From CAYIHX01 sp964363305 (GTDB taxonomy: Bacteria; Bdellovibrionota; UBA1018): a DNA stretch of 64,000 nt. How positions within the stretch are numbered: position 1 is the stretch's first letter; every line of letters begins with the position of its first letter. The position numbers and the translations under genes are program-made. The notes under the pieces are model-generated. The model had not been told where the DNA came from, did no database searches, and saw only the letters and a list, made by a program, of their open reading frames with translations. Below are positions 43,347 to 52,341 of the stretch, one piece after another. Where the stretch lies: NCBI GenBank assembly GCA_964363305.1, contig CAYIHX010000001.1, forward strand, positions 62,001 to 126,000, read 5' to 3'.

Positions 43347-43559
43347 GGCTGGCGCACTGCCGATTCCCCGGGTTCAGGGGGTGGAGCGGCACCGGCTCAG
43401 CAGCCGAGCCCATCTAAAAATAGGCACCTCCCCGAACTTCCTGTCCTCTCGCTTTCGCCATCCTGGCTCGCGAGAGTCGGTATCTTTTCTACCGGTGACC
43501 GGCTACTCAACGGATTCCACGGGCACCTCGAGTCCCGCTTAACGGTGTGCGCGGAATGT
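43347..43559. other. Structured intergenic region between convergent gene ends
   Basis: The 213-base stretch after cheR (plus) and SCO (minus) has no gene. It can form several perfect stems: CTCTCGC/GCGAGAG (43446-43476), CGGTA/TACCG (43478-43494) and CGGG/CCCG (43520-43537). These could be a double-sided terminator without T tracts, or an unrecognised small RNA. I could not match it to a known RNA family. Confidence 0.4.
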
Positions 43560-44099
43560 CTAGAAGAGCTCGTCGAGGGAGGAATCCAGCCCGTCGAGAT
43601 TTCGCACGAGCTGGCCCTTTTCATTGAGAAGCACAATCCGATTGTCATGCATCACCTCGCCCGTTTTTTTGTTTTTCGAGTACTTGATGCCCAATATCAT
43701 GGAGAGTTTTCGAGTGGCATTTTCGGTTCCGCTGAGGAGGAACCAGTTGGGACGGTTGATCTCCATGAGTTCTCGGTAGTGGCCGAGCTTTTCCGGGGTG
43801 TCGTTTTTCGGATCGAAGGTGATCAAGACGAAACTCGCCACGATCTTTTTCTTGTCGAGCGCCGTTTGAACGGCTTTGAGGTGTTTGATGATCAGCGGGC
43901 AGGCCCCATGGCAGGATGCGTAGATCATGCTCATGACCACTTTTTTTCCGGCCCAGGATGAAAGGGGAGTGGCCTTGTTGGCCTCGTTCTTGAAAGTCAA
44001 ACCCGCATCGTAGAGTTTTCCCGTAGGTTCGTCCGCACGTCCGGGCGAAGGGAGTGAGAGACCGACGGCAAAGATCGTGATCGCTATCCATTTATTCAT
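43560..44099 (-). CDS. SCO1/SenC-family copper chaperone
   Basis: A 179-residue exported protein (signal ending near PGRADE). It carries the SCO copper motif CHGAC in YASCHGACPL, and a later His in EVMHDNRI. SCO proteins load the CuA site of terminal oxidases; here it is the last gene of a cluster with NosZ, whose CuA site is a plausible target (inference). It overlaps the NirV-like gene by 8 bases. Confidence 0.9.
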   Translation of the reverse strand: MNKWIAITIFAVGLSLPSPGRADEPTGKLYDAGLTFKNEANKATPLSSWAGKKVVMSMIYASCHGACPLIIKHLKAVQTALDKKKIVASFVLITFDPKNDTPEKLGHYRELMEINRPNWFLLSGTENATRKLSMILGIKYSKNKKTGEVMHDNRIVLLNEKGQLVRNLDGLDSSLDELF

Positions 44100-44877
44100 A
44101 TACGCACCGAAATCCTAGGCTTTTGGTTGTGCTCCTTGCGGTGAGGCTGCTTCGCGTCGCATACCGCATGAACGCCGCATAGTCTTCTTTGGAGCTTGCC
44201 GCGATAGAGCCAGCGCCGCAAAACATGTTTGCGATTTTGTCGCCGTCGGCGCGATTGTCGGCGGTGAGAAAGACACTGTTAAAATCGGCGGTCCATTCCC
44301 AAATGAGTTGATGGAGGTCGTTTACGCCGTAGAAGTTGGGTTTTCCTTGGCCGATGAAAAAGTTTTTCCGGTTCGCCATGGGGCGAGAGTACCAGGCCAG
44401 GATTTTCTCAATGAACGCCGGTTCTTTGGTCGCATTCGGCGACGTTTCGCTTGCCGCCGCGACATACTCCCATTCGAGTACGGTGGGCAATCGACCCCCC
44501 TGTGCCGTGCAATAGGCGTCGGCCGCGAACCAAGAGACCTGCGTGACGGGGCTTTGTAGAATGGCTGGAGAGGGGCCCGCCTTCTTCCAGTGAGAGAGGT
44601 AGCGGGAGTCGGCGAAAAGCATTGATATTTTTTGAGGGCCCCAGCTGGGCTGCTTTTGGGCGAAAGCTAAAAACTGCGCTTCGGTCACGGGGTAGCGGTC
44701 CATCTTGAACGGAGTCAGATCGAAGTCCGCTTGATCTTTGTCCATGCCAAACAGGGGCGCAAATTTTCCACCGGGTAGGGCAACGGGGGAGGCGTTGGGG
44801 CCTGCGTGCGCTTGCAGGGACAGGATCCCTGCAAGCACGACGCAGATTCCCCAAGGTGGGTAGCAACGAGAATGCAT
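44092..44877 (-). CDS. SUMF1-domain protein (NirV-like)
   Basis: A 261-residue protein with a signal peptide, carrying a SUMF1-like domain: MDRYPVTEAQFLAFAQKQPSW, VTQVSWFAADAYCTAQGGRLP, TVLEWEYVAAA and the end KSLGFRCVYE. The copper-reductase-linked gene nirV encodes such proteins, and this sits 3 bases downstream of nirK. The paired catalytic cysteines of formylglycine-generating enzymes are not in the corresponding C-terminal region (RYATRSSLTARSTTKS), so it is unlikely to be a true FGE. Confidence 0.82.
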   Translation of the reverse strand: MHSRCYPPWGICVVLAGILSLQAHAGPNASPVALPGGKFAPLFGMDKDQADFDLTPFKMDRYPVTEAQFLAFAQKQPSWGPQKISMLFADSRYLSHWKKAGPSPAILQSPVTQVSWFAADAYCTAQGGRLPTVLEWEYVAAASETSPNATKEPAFIEKILAWYSRPMANRKNFFIGQGKPNFYGVNDLHQLIWEWTADFNSVFLTADNRADGDKIANMFCGAGSIAASSKEDYAAFMRYATRSSLTARSTTKSLGFRCVYE

Positions 44878-44880
44878 TCT

Positions 44881-46326
44881 CTATTTCTTGGCCGACTGTT
44901 GGCGCGCCTTCGTGATCTCCGACGCGGAGAACGGCTTGACCTTGTTGCCCCAGGTGCTGCCGACAAAGGTGAGAAGAGCCGAGAGGTCATTGTCAGAGAG
45001 CCCAGAGACGGGTGTCATGACGCCGTTGTACTCTTTCCCGTTAACGACGATTTTTCCGGATTTGCCGTTCAGCACAATGTCGATGAGCTCGCTCCGGTCA
45101 TCCTTGCTAGCCAAGGTTTTGAAGTAATCTGACTTGGCGAGTGGCGGGAACACGCCTTCGAGGCCCTGTCCTTCCGGTTGATGGCACATGGCGCAATTTT
45201 GGTCGAAGAGCGTCTTGCCATCTTTTTTCTTGGATGCTCCTGTCACAGCGGTGGGAGATTTCGAAGCCCGTATTTCCGACGCGACGGACTCATCGCCGAG
45301 ATACGCCTCGTCGACTTCCTTGCCCGAATAGATCGAAGTAACCTGCTCGCCTTCGACCTTGAGCATTCCGAGCGCCCCTTTGTTGAAGGCGCGGGTAATC
45401 GCATGGTCGACGAGGATATAGGTTCCGTTGGTGTCGAGCGCGAAATCAACGATGGCCGCACCGCCCGGCGGCACCAAGGTCGTTTGTACGTTTTCCTGAA
45501 ATTTAAGACCGGCCTCCCAATAGACCTTGTCGAAGATCTCGCCGATCACGTGAAAGGATGAAATCAGGTTAGGGCCGCCGTTTCCCATGAAGAGACGGAT
45601 CTTCTCGCCGACCTTCGCTTTGAGTGCGTTGTCGCCGGTCAGCGACGAGGCAGATCCATTGAATACGACATAGGTGGGATGCTCATCGATGGCTTTTTGC
45701 ATCGAGAAGGCCTGGTGGCCTTTCTGGCCGTTGGGTCCCTGGGTATAGAAGTCGCCCTGGACGATGTAGTACTCGCGGTCGACGGGCGGAAGTGGATTAT
45801 TCGCGGGCTGGACGTAGATGAGCCCGTACATTCCGTTGGCGATATGCATTCCGACCGGGGCGGTTGCGCAGTGGTAGATGTAGAGTCCGGAGTTCAGTGC
45901 TTTGAACGTGAAGCGGGATTGATGGCCGGGAGCCGTAAACGTGCTGGCCGCGCCTCCGCCGGGACCGGTCACGGCATGGAGATCGATGTTATGCGGGAGC
46001 TTGTTGTTTTGATGATTCATCAGGTGAAACTCAACCGTGTCACCTTCGCGAACGCGAATAAACTTCCCAGGGACGGTGCCGCCGTAGGTCCAGAAGGTGT
46101 ACTCCACGCCATCGGCGAGCTTGCCGATTTTTTCCAGTACTTCGAGTTCGACCACGACCTTGGCTGGCGCCTTTCGTGTGATCACCGGCGGAACGAGGGG
46201 CGGTGCCGTTAAAATTGCTTTTTCGATGGGGAGATCGGCGCGCGCCTGGCCGCCAACGAAATGAGCCGAGAGAAAAAAGAAAATAAGGGCAATAGTCTTC
46301 CGGGATGAAAGGGGAATCATGGTCAT
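44881..46326 (-). CDS. nirK: Copper nitrite reductase, AniA-type, with fused cytochrome c domain
   Basis: Reduces nitrite to NO in the periplasm. About 481 residues: signal peptide; two cupredoxin domains with type 1/type 2 copper ligands in KLPHNIDLHAVTGPGG, YHCATAPVGMHIANGMYG (AniA-like class II spacing) and SSFHVIGEIFDKVY; then about 90 extra residues at the C terminus with a heme-c motif CAMCH. ATG 46326 has AGGAG 7 bases upstream; an earlier frame start at 46374 is not needed. The heme domain may deliver electrons directly to the type 1 copper. Confidence 0.95.
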   Translation of the reverse strand: MTMIPLSSRKTIALIFFFLSAHFVGGQARADLPIEKAILTAPPLVPPVITRKAPAKVVVELEVLEKIGKLADGVEYTFWTYGGTVPGKFIRVREGDTVEFHLMNHQNNKLPHNIDLHAVTGPGGGAASTFTAPGHQSRFTFKALNSGLYIYHCATAPVGMHIANGMYGLIYVQPANNPLPPVDREYYIVQGDFYTQGPNGQKGHQAFSMQKAIDEHPTYVVFNGSASSLTGDNALKAKVGEKIRLFMGNGGPNLISSFHVIGEIFDKVYWEAGLKFQENVQTTLVPPGGAAIVDFALDTNGTYILVDHAITRAFNKGALGMLKVEGEQVTSIYSGKEVDEAYLGDESVASEIRASKSPTAVTGASKKKDGKTLFDQNCAMCHQPEGQGLEGVFPPLAKSDYFKTLASKDDRSELIDIVLNGKSGKIVVNGKEYNGVMTPVSGLSDNDLSALLTFVGSTWGNKVKPFSASEITKARQQSAKK

Positions 46327-46370
46327 GGTTAGCTCCTGTGGTTTAAAATCTAGCACGGACGAAAAAGCCG

Positions 46371-47150
46371 TCAAAAATCTCTTTTCATAAATTTCGAATA
46401 TCCAGTCAAAGCGGGGATGGTTAACCAGGCCGCCACCATGAATAGCGCAATGAGGATGCCTGAGCCGCTGGCAACCAGATTACGAACCAGTGCTCCGGTG
46501 TGACCCAAAAGCATGGAAGCGTCGTGCGCGAGGAGGAGCGCGATTCGTGATAATCCGATGGGGTTCAGCACGCCCAGGAGGCCGGCCGGTACGTCCATTG
46601 GGTAATCGCTCATCAGGAGCAGCGCGAAGAGGATCACGGAGTCGTGAATGACGATAAAGTAGAACCAGGTGCCAAGGGCGGCGCCGAGGCCTTTCATGCG
46701 ATCCGATATGAAAATGGCGATGAGACTTCCGACCAGCACGAAGACAGTCGTCAGGAAAAGGCCAGTCAGGGTGAGCAGGAGCAGGCCCCAGGAAAGGTGT
46801 CCGCGAGCTAGGAAGGGGAGGGCGGTTCCGATGGAGAAGCTCGCTGCCAGTGATCCCGAGAGGGCGAGGGCGCGGGCAAAGTAGAGCGTCGATCGGCTCA
46901 TCGGAAGCGTGAGCAGCAGCTGGGTGAATCGATCAGAGTAGTACCAATACAGGGAAGAGAAAAGAAGCGCGATCAAAGGCACGAGAACGACGGTAACGCT
47001 GGAGAGGGTGACCAGGGCTTTTGAAAAATCGCCGCCGACGCGTAAAAAAGTTTCGGCAATTCCGGCTAAAAGGAGCGCATGGATCGGGATCCAGCGGTTA
47101 CGGGTGACGCTCATCAATTCATATTTGAATATTTTTTTCCATGAATTCAT
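46371..47150 (-). CDS. nosY: ABC transporter permease NosY
   Basis: A 259-residue membrane protein of about six helices, partner of NosF and NosD. It begins MNSWKKIFKYELMSVTRNRW, the typical N-terminal tail of ABC-2 permeases, and has LLLTLPMSRSTLYFARALAL. It starts 4 bases inside nosF. A longer upstream frame on this strand is only a shadow of nosF. It is required for NosZ copper-centre assembly in known systems. Confidence 0.93.
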   Translation of the reverse strand: MNSWKKIFKYELMSVTRNRWIPIHALLLAGIAETFLRVGGDFSKALVTLSSVTVVLVPLIALLFSSLYWYYSDRFTQLLLTLPMSRSTLYFARALALSGSLAASFSIGTALPFLARGHLSWGLLLLTLTGLFLTTVFVLVGSLIAIFISDRMKGLGAALGTWFYFIVIHDSVILFALLLMSDYPMDVPAGLLGVLNPIGLSRIALLLAHDASMLLGHTGALVRNLVASGSGILIALFMVAAWLTIPALTGYSKFMKRDF

Positions 47151-47869
47151 CTGGCGTGTCCCTCCATGAGCTTGACGATCGCCGCTTCTAAATTTGCGAC
47201 TCCGGCTTTCGTCCGAATCAAATCCAGCGATCCTGAGAAGCGCACCGCACCGTCGAGGAGAAAAACCAAGTCCTCCACGAGTTGATCTATTTCGCTCACC
47301 ATATGGGTGACGAGCAGAATGGCGCAGCCAGCTGCCTTCGCGGACGAGATCAAGCCCTTGAGCCGGACCACGGCCATCGGATCTAACCCGACGGTGGGTT
47401 CGTCCAAGATGAGAATCTCGGGTCGGAACATGAAGGCCGCTACTGCGGCGACTTTTTGCATGGTTCCCCGAGAGAGGACTCCAAAAGGCCGGTGTAAATG
47501 AGGCAGCAACCCAAAGAGCTCCAGGAACTCCTGTTTGTGTTCGGCGCGCAGATCTCGGATATCCTCGAGCATGTCGAGGAGTTCTTTGATCGTCAGGTTT
47601 TTTGGAAATTCCGCCGACTGGGGCATATAGCCGATGCGCCGCCGGTAGTCCCAGCCCTCCCTTACGGATTGACCGCCGACGGTGATTTGTCCTTGATTTG
47701 GAATGACGAGCCCGAGAATGGACTTGATCAGCGTGGTTTTTCCGCAACCATTCGGGCCCAGGACGCCGGTAATTTTTCCTGGCAAAATTTCAACGCTCAC
47801 ATCGGTCAGCGCGTGCAGGGCCCCAAAAGATTTCGAGAGATGGCTGACCTGGATCATGGCGCCTTCCAT
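47147..47869 (-). CDS. nosF: ABC ATPase NosF
   Basis: A 240-residue ATPase: Walker A GPNGCGKTTLIKS, Walker B ILILDEPTVGLDP, H-loop VTHMVSEI. The signature reads LSRGTMQKVA, the form usual in NosF. With NosY and NosD it powers an unknown sulfur or copper step in CuZ assembly. The start is ATG 47869 or ATG 47857; the former overlaps nosD by 16 bases. Confidence 0.93.
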   Translation of the reverse strand: MEGAMIQVSHLSKSFGALHALTDVSVEILPGKITGVLGPNGCGKTTLIKSILGLVIPNQGQITVGGQSVREGWDYRRRIGYMPQSAEFPKNLTIKELLDMLEDIRDLRAEHKQEFLELFGLLPHLHRPFGVLSRGTMQKVAAVAAFMFRPEILILDEPTVGLDPMAVVRLKGLISSAKAAGCAILLVTHMVSEIDQLVEDLVFLLDGAVRFSGSLDLIRTKAGVANLEAAIVKLMEGHAR

Positions 47870-49128
47870 TGGATGGGTTGCATCCGGGGATGGTCATCTT
47901 TGAAGGCCGCCGGAGTCAAGTCGGGCAGCGCGCGCTCAACGTCATCGAGCAGTGAAAACAGGGGGCTATGAATCAAGATATATGAGGATTCGATCTTTTC
48001 TAGAATCACCGAAGAGAGGCTGACGGGACGATAAGGGCGATCGCCCGCGCCGTCCCGGTCGAGGTCATAGCCGTCGTAGTGGCTCCAATAGTTGCCGTCG
48101 AAGTGATTCGGATTGAAGCCGCTGTTCGTTGCGGCATCAAAGGTATTCGAGGCGAAATCATTCGCCTCGAATCGATTGTCCTCGCAGTCGGCCATGATGC
48201 GCAATGCCCATCCGTTGGAGACGAATTCGTTGTGTTTGAATTGGGAGCGATTCGAGCTCTCCATGAAAATTCCTACCGTGTTGCGGGTGAACTGATTGTT
48301 TTCGATCACGCTGGTGTGAATTTCCTTGAGGAGCAGCCCGAACGCGGCGCTGCCCCGATTACTCATGAATCGATTGCGCCGCATGACGACGTTGCGCGAG
48401 TACATGACCGCGACCCCGGCGCCGTTTTCGGTGAAGAGATTGTCCGTGTACTCATTGTTGTTCGCCGACATGAAATGAAGGCCATAGCGGAGGCAGTGGC
48501 TGACGGTATTGCCGATGATTTTCGAACTTTTCGTGAACTCGAGATAAATCCCGTCGCGATGGCCTGATATCTCGTTGTTTTCGATTCGTAGCTCGGCCCC
48601 GTTCCAGGAATGAATCCCGTTGCCCCCGGAGGTGTCGTCGAGCGCGGCTCCGGAAAACCTGTTTTCTCGAATGGTGCAGGATTCTGATTTTTCGATATAG
48701 ACGCCGAAAGTCGTATTGACGAAATTATTTTTCTCGATCATGCAGCTCTTCGAGTAAGCCACTCGAATCCCCGCGAGCTCCTCGGTATAGCTGCTGCCGG
48801 TATTCATCAAGGTGAGCCCTCGAATCGAAACCTGATTTGCCTGCACTAAAAAAAGGGTTTTGTTGCGATTCTCCCCGTCGACGATCGCCTCGCCCTCGCC
48901 TTGAATGCTGAGAGGTCTGGAAATGACGATGCCTGACTCTGGGTAACGGCCCGCCCGGATGGTCAGTTGGGCGCCCGGTGGAGCGGCGGTCACCGCGGCT
49001 TGAATCGTTTTGAATTCGCAATCGGCGCAGACAAACATCGGTGCCGGGTGCGGAAGAATGGCAAACGCGAAAAACGGAACCCATCCTAGGGTTTGGGTTT
49101 TTCGAGTCGCTGAGTCAACTCTTTCCAT
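47854..49128 (-). CDS. nosD: Periplasmic copper-processing protein NosD
   Basis: A 424-residue right-handed beta-helix protein with a signal peptide. Repeats of the parallel beta-helix type run through it (for example GIRVAYSKSCMIEKNNF, GIYLEFTKSSKIIGNTVSHC and GVAVMYSRNVVMRRNRFMSN), and the C-terminal NYWSHYDGYDLDRDGAGDRPY matches NosD. It works with NosF/NosY in making the CuZ cluster of NosZ. Its start overlaps the end of nosL by 43 bases. Confidence 0.92.
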   Translation of the reverse strand: MERVDSATRKTQTLGWVPFFAFAILPHPAPMFVCADCEFKTIQAAVTAAPPGAQLTIRAGRYPESGIVISRPLSIQGEGEAIVDGENRNKTLFLVQANQVSIRGLTLMNTGSSYTEELAGIRVAYSKSCMIEKNNFVNTTFGVYIEKSESCTIRENRFSGAALDDTSGGNGIHSWNGAELRIENNEISGHRDGIYLEFTKSSKIIGNTVSHCLRYGLHFMSANNNEYTDNLFTENGAGVAVMYSRNVVMRRNRFMSNRGSAAFGLLLKEIHTSVIENNQFTRNTVGIFMESSNRSQFKHNEFVSNGWALRIMADCEDNRFEANDFASNTFDAATNSGFNPNHFDGNYWSHYDGYDLDRDGAGDRPYRPVSLSSVILEKIESSYILIHSPLFSLLDDVERALPDLTPAAFKDDHPRMQPIQWKAP

Positions 49129-49547
49129 GTCAGCACTTCTTTCTGGTTTTCAGGGAGGAATGGTTTCAGGCTCTCGGGGGTGGGGCCGACGAGAATTCCC
49201 AGTCCCATCGGGCTTCTGAGCTGTGGGTGAATCACGAAGCTCGCAGCTGGGGCCGGAAGGAGAATGCCGGGGTGCGTGGAATCGGCCACGAACAGGAGAT
49301 CGCCGGGCGCGGATTCTTTCGAGCTGTTCCGATAAGCGAGGAGGCACTCGATGGCATCGAATTTTCTCGCCTTGCCCTTGGCCGTCAGAAGCTCTCCGCC
49401 AAAGCGCGCGTCGCTGATGATCATTTTGCAGTGCTGGCAGGCATCCCGCCCGATTTCAATGGCCTCCGGCTTTCGCGAAGTGCAGGCAAACTGCGGAAGC
49501 GAGTAGAGCAACAGAAGCCCCAGTGTCAGCCGACGTGACCGTTCCAT
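49086..49547 (-). CDS. nosL: Copper lipoprotein NosL
   Basis: A 153-residue lipoprotein (lipobox QFACTS) with the NosL motif DACQHCKMIISDARFG, followed by a GKARKFDAIECLLAY segment, matching the family's FD...C...Y region. It binds Cu(I) and delivers it to NosZ. ATG 49547 is preferred; a longer frame from 49607 overlaps the preceding gene without a signal sequence. Confidence 0.92.
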   Translation of the reverse strand: MERSRRLTLGLLLLYSLPQFACTSRKPEAIEIGRDACQHCKMIISDARFGGELLTAKGKARKFDAIECLLAYRNSSKESAPGDLLFVADSTHPGILLPAPAASFVIHPQLRSPMGLGILVGPTPESLKPFLPENQKEVLTWKELTQRLEKPKP

Positions 49548-49551
49548 GCTC

Positions 49552-50130
49552 TCAGACTCCTCGTTTGGGTCGAAACTCGACCCAATAAACGGATACGGCG
49601 AGAGCAATCGCGAGCATGAAGGCGTAGCCCGCGACGTGAGGGAGTGACCAGGCCGTGATGTTCAGAAGTTCCTTGCTGCCGATGAGAGGCGGCTGGTAAT
49701 TCATGTCATCCATTTTGATGGCGGCATTGGGATTGAGGTCATGTCCGTATCGGTACTCCCAGGCCCAGAAGTCGTGGAGCGCCCACAGCGCGAAAGCAAC
49801 CAATCCACCGGTCCAGAGGTAGTGCAGGATTCGACGTCCGACGATGGCCGTCAGGAGGCCAAAGAGCAGCAGCCCGGCGAAAATTTTTGGGAAATAGCTG
49901 AGCTCGGGAATGTCTGTCGGCGTGATGGCGTGCATGCCGATGTAGTGATTGAGGATGTTGATATTACGGACGTCCCCCGCGATTTTCGAAGTCCAGATCT
50001 GCATGAAGAGCCCCTCAGGATACTGAGGGGCCCATATTTCGATTTGCCACAGGGGGAACAAAAAACTGAGACCGAGCAGGAGAGAGGCGACTAGAATGAG
50101 AATCCTGGAACGTTGATTCAATTTGGTCAT
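49552..50130 (-). CDS. Conserved membrane protein of nos cluster
   Basis: A 192-residue protein with about four membrane helices. The stretch NHYIGMHAITPTDIPELSYF and the aromatic ALHDFWAWEYRYGHDLNP are distinctive. Clade II nos clusters often have a membrane protein next to nosZ (NosB is one such), so a role in N2O respiration is likely, though I cannot confirm the exact family. It sits between nosZ and nosL. Confidence 0.75.
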   Translation of the reverse strand: MTKLNQRSRILILVASLLLGLSFLFPLWQIEIWAPQYPEGLFMQIWTSKIAGDVRNINILNHYIGMHAITPTDIPELSYFPKIFAGLLLFGLLTAIVGRRILHYLWTGGLVAFALWALHDFWAWEYRYGHDLNPNAAIKMDDMNYQPPLIGSKELLNITAWSLPHVAGYAFMLAIALAVSVYWVEFRPKRGV

Positions 50131-50178
50131 TTTTAGTTTTTTTCCGTTCTGCTCGGCTCTTTTTGAGCGGCCGTCGAG

Positions 50179-52182
50179 TTACAGTTCGTTGCCCGTTCCA
50201 AACTTGAGCGCGACGTTCGATCCTGCCTTGGAGACCCGGAGGTAACCCTGCATCTCCTGATGAAGTGCTGAGCAGAAATCCGTGCAATAGAACGGAAACA
50301 CGCCTTCGCTTTTGGGCGTCCATTTGTACGTCTGGGTTTCGCCTGGGAGAACCAGGAGTTCGGCGTTGTTGCCGCCGATCACCGTGAATCCATGCGGGAT
50401 ATCCCAATCCTGCTCGAGATTCGTCACATGGAAGTAGACGGTATCTCCCACCCGGATTCCTTCGATGTTATCCGGCGTGAAGTGCGATCGAATCGAGGCA
50501 AGGTAAACGTGAACATCCTTGCCGTCGCGTACGACTTTGGCCTCTTCCTCTGTCTTGGTCGCGTATTTGTGTCGATTCTCCTCGAGCTTGAAGATCTTCA
50601 CCTGGCGCTTCGTGATCAGCTCGGCCGCGATCCCTTGGGCGTAGTGCGGCTCGCCGACCGTGGGAAAGTCGAGCAGCATTTCCATCTTGTTGCCGGAGAT
50701 ATCAAAGAGCTGAGCCGCTTGGTTGAGTTCAGGTCCCGTGGGGAGATAACGATCCTTCGTGATTTTGTTCATCGCGAGGACGTACTGGCCATCAGGCTTC
50801 ACCGTGTTTCCACCGGGGATCATCAGATGCCCGAGGGAGTAGTAGGTCGGTGCCCGATCCGCTACTTCCCAGGTGCCGAGCTTCCATTTCACCACTTCTG
50901 AACTGACGAAACAGGAGGTATAACCATAGCCCTTGTTATCAAACTCGGTGTGCAGCGGCCCCAGGCAAGGTTTCTTGACCTCGCCTGCCATGACGGAGGG
51001 GTAGTCGAGAATCTGCACGCCTTCGAATTCCCCTACGAACTTCTTCTCGGCGATCGCCTTTTGAAGTTTCGAAAAGGAGTAGACCGTGATTTGAGCGGCC
51101 AGTTTGCCGCCTCCTACGATGTATTCACCTGAGGGATCAACATCTGATCCGTGTGGGGATTTCGCGATCGGGATGTAATAGATGGATCCCGGGCAATCCT
51201 TGGGTGTCAGGGTCTTCGTCGATTTGAATTTTTCGATCGAGGCTGTGTGGGTTGATTCACTCCATGAATTGTTCTGATACTGGGAGGGCATATTTTTCGC
51301 TTTGCCGTCGGCTACGCATTTTTCGAGTTGCTGCCAGTTGATGGCGGCCAACAGATCTTTATCGTTTCTAGATGCGTTGACTTCAAGAAGAGAGTGGGCC
51401 TTCTCGCTATTGTAGCTCGTAAAAAAGCACCACCCATGGGAAGGGCCCTTTCCACAGCTGGCCAAATCATAATCGATGCCCGGCGCGAGCAATTGAAAGG
51501 CGACTGACATCTTGCCCGTTTCTGGCGCGACTTTGATGAAGCTAATTGAGGCTTTGAAGTCTTTTGTGTTTTTGATCGGCATGTCCCGTTGCGGGATTGG
51601 CAGCGAGAAGCGAGTCGAGGCGACGAGGTATTCGGTATTCATCGTCCCATACGGGGAGCCGTGATTGCCGCCTGAGTTCGGAATTTCGAGAATCTCCACC
51701 GTCCTAAAAGTGCTGAGATCGATTCGTGCGATTCGAGGAGTGTTGTTCGCGTTGATGAACAACCACCGGCCATCGTCCATTCCTTTGGTTTGAGAGAGCC
51801 AGGGATGGTGGGAGTCATCCCAAGGGATGAAGCCATTGCTCGTTTCGAGCATGGATTTCGACTCTTCAGAAAACCCGTAGCCATTTTCTGGATTGACCGC
51901 AAACACCGGGATGACTTTCAGAAGGCGGCCCGAAGGAAGGCCATAGACTGAGACCTGGCCGCTGAAGCCGCCGGAAAGAAATGCGTAGAAGGAGTCGTGC
52001 TTCCCGGGGGCCACCCAGACCTTTGCCGCAGCATTTGAAGCGATGACGGATTGGCTGACTTTTCCGAAAGCCGGATTTTTCGGAGTGAGGACTAGGCTGA
52101 CCATGCCGACGGCCAGCAATCCCAACACAAGTCCCACGAAAGACCGGCCCGGCCTGCCGCGCACAAAATTCACAAATTTCAT
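50179..52182 (-). CDS. nosZ: Nitrous oxide reductase, clade II (Sec-type)
   Basis: Reduces N2O to N2 in the periplasm. About 667 residues from ATG 52182, which has AGGGG upstream; the signal lacks a twin-arginine motif, so export is Sec-dependent, as in clade II. The seven-bladed propeller supplies the CuZ histidines (WDDSHHPWLSQ, NHGSPYGTMN, SPHGSDVDPSG, GPLHTEFD, GEPHYAQG), and the C-terminal cupredoxin carries the CuA set YCTDFCSALHQEM. An upstream extension to 52353 would precede the signal peptide and is rejected. Confidence 0.96.
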   Translation of the reverse strand: MKFVNFVRGRPGRSFVGLVLGLLAVGMVSLVLTPKNPAFGKVSQSVIASNAAAKVWVAPGKHDSFYAFLSGGFSGQVSVYGLPSGRLLKVIPVFAVNPENGYGFSEESKSMLETSNGFIPWDDSHHPWLSQTKGMDDGRWLFINANNTPRIARIDLSTFRTVEILEIPNSGGNHGSPYGTMNTEYLVASTRFSLPIPQRDMPIKNTKDFKASISFIKVAPETGKMSVAFQLLAPGIDYDLASCGKGPSHGWCFFTSYNSEKAHSLLEVNASRNDKDLLAAINWQQLEKCVADGKAKNMPSQYQNNSWSESTHTASIEKFKSTKTLTPKDCPGSIYYIPIAKSPHGSDVDPSGEYIVGGGKLAAQITVYSFSKLQKAIAEKKFVGEFEGVQILDYPSVMAGEVKKPCLGPLHTEFDNKGYGYTSCFVSSEVVKWKLGTWEVADRAPTYYSLGHLMIPGGNTVKPDGQYVLAMNKITKDRYLPTGPELNQAAQLFDISGNKMEMLLDFPTVGEPHYAQGIAAELITKRQVKIFKLEENRHKYATKTEEEAKVVRDGKDVHVYLASIRSHFTPDNIEGIRVGDTVYFHVTNLEQDWDIPHGFTVIGGNNAELLVLPGETQTYKWTPKSEGVFPFYCTDFCSALHQEMQGYLRVSKAGSNVALKFGTGNEL

Positions 52183-52327
52183 ATGGATCCCCTTTATAGA
52201 GTTAAGACGGACAAAACGCCCCATCGCCGCCCATGATTCTTTCGATTTCCTCTTACCAAAGCAAATTGAGTGCCAGATGAGTTCAGGAAAATAAATTAAG
52301 TCATCTTTCGGTACGTTGCTTGAGGTC

Positions 52328-52341
52328 TTGAGCGAGTTCAA
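52328..52341. promoter_or_regulatory. FNR/NNR-type palindrome in nosZ-cytochrome divergent promoter region
   Basis: TTGAGCGAGTTCAA fits the TTGA-N6-TCAA consensus recognised by FNR, Dnr and Nnr regulators. It lies 146 bases upstream of nosZ and 94 bases upstream of the cytochrome c start, in the only spacer between the two divergent transcription units. No FNR/Dnr gene is in the window. Confidence 0.55.

Noticed and set aside
43347..43559. Possible c-di-GMP (GEMM) riboswitch or other named RNA
   Set aside because: Stems are present, but the conserved core of the GEMM class, and signatures of SRP RNA or tmRNA, are not seen. It also lies after gene ends, not before a gene.
47151..47747. N-terminal extension of nosY upstream of 47150
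   Set aside because: This part lies within nosF in another frame and reads as non-membrane, basic sequence; the ATG at 47150 begins a normal NosY.
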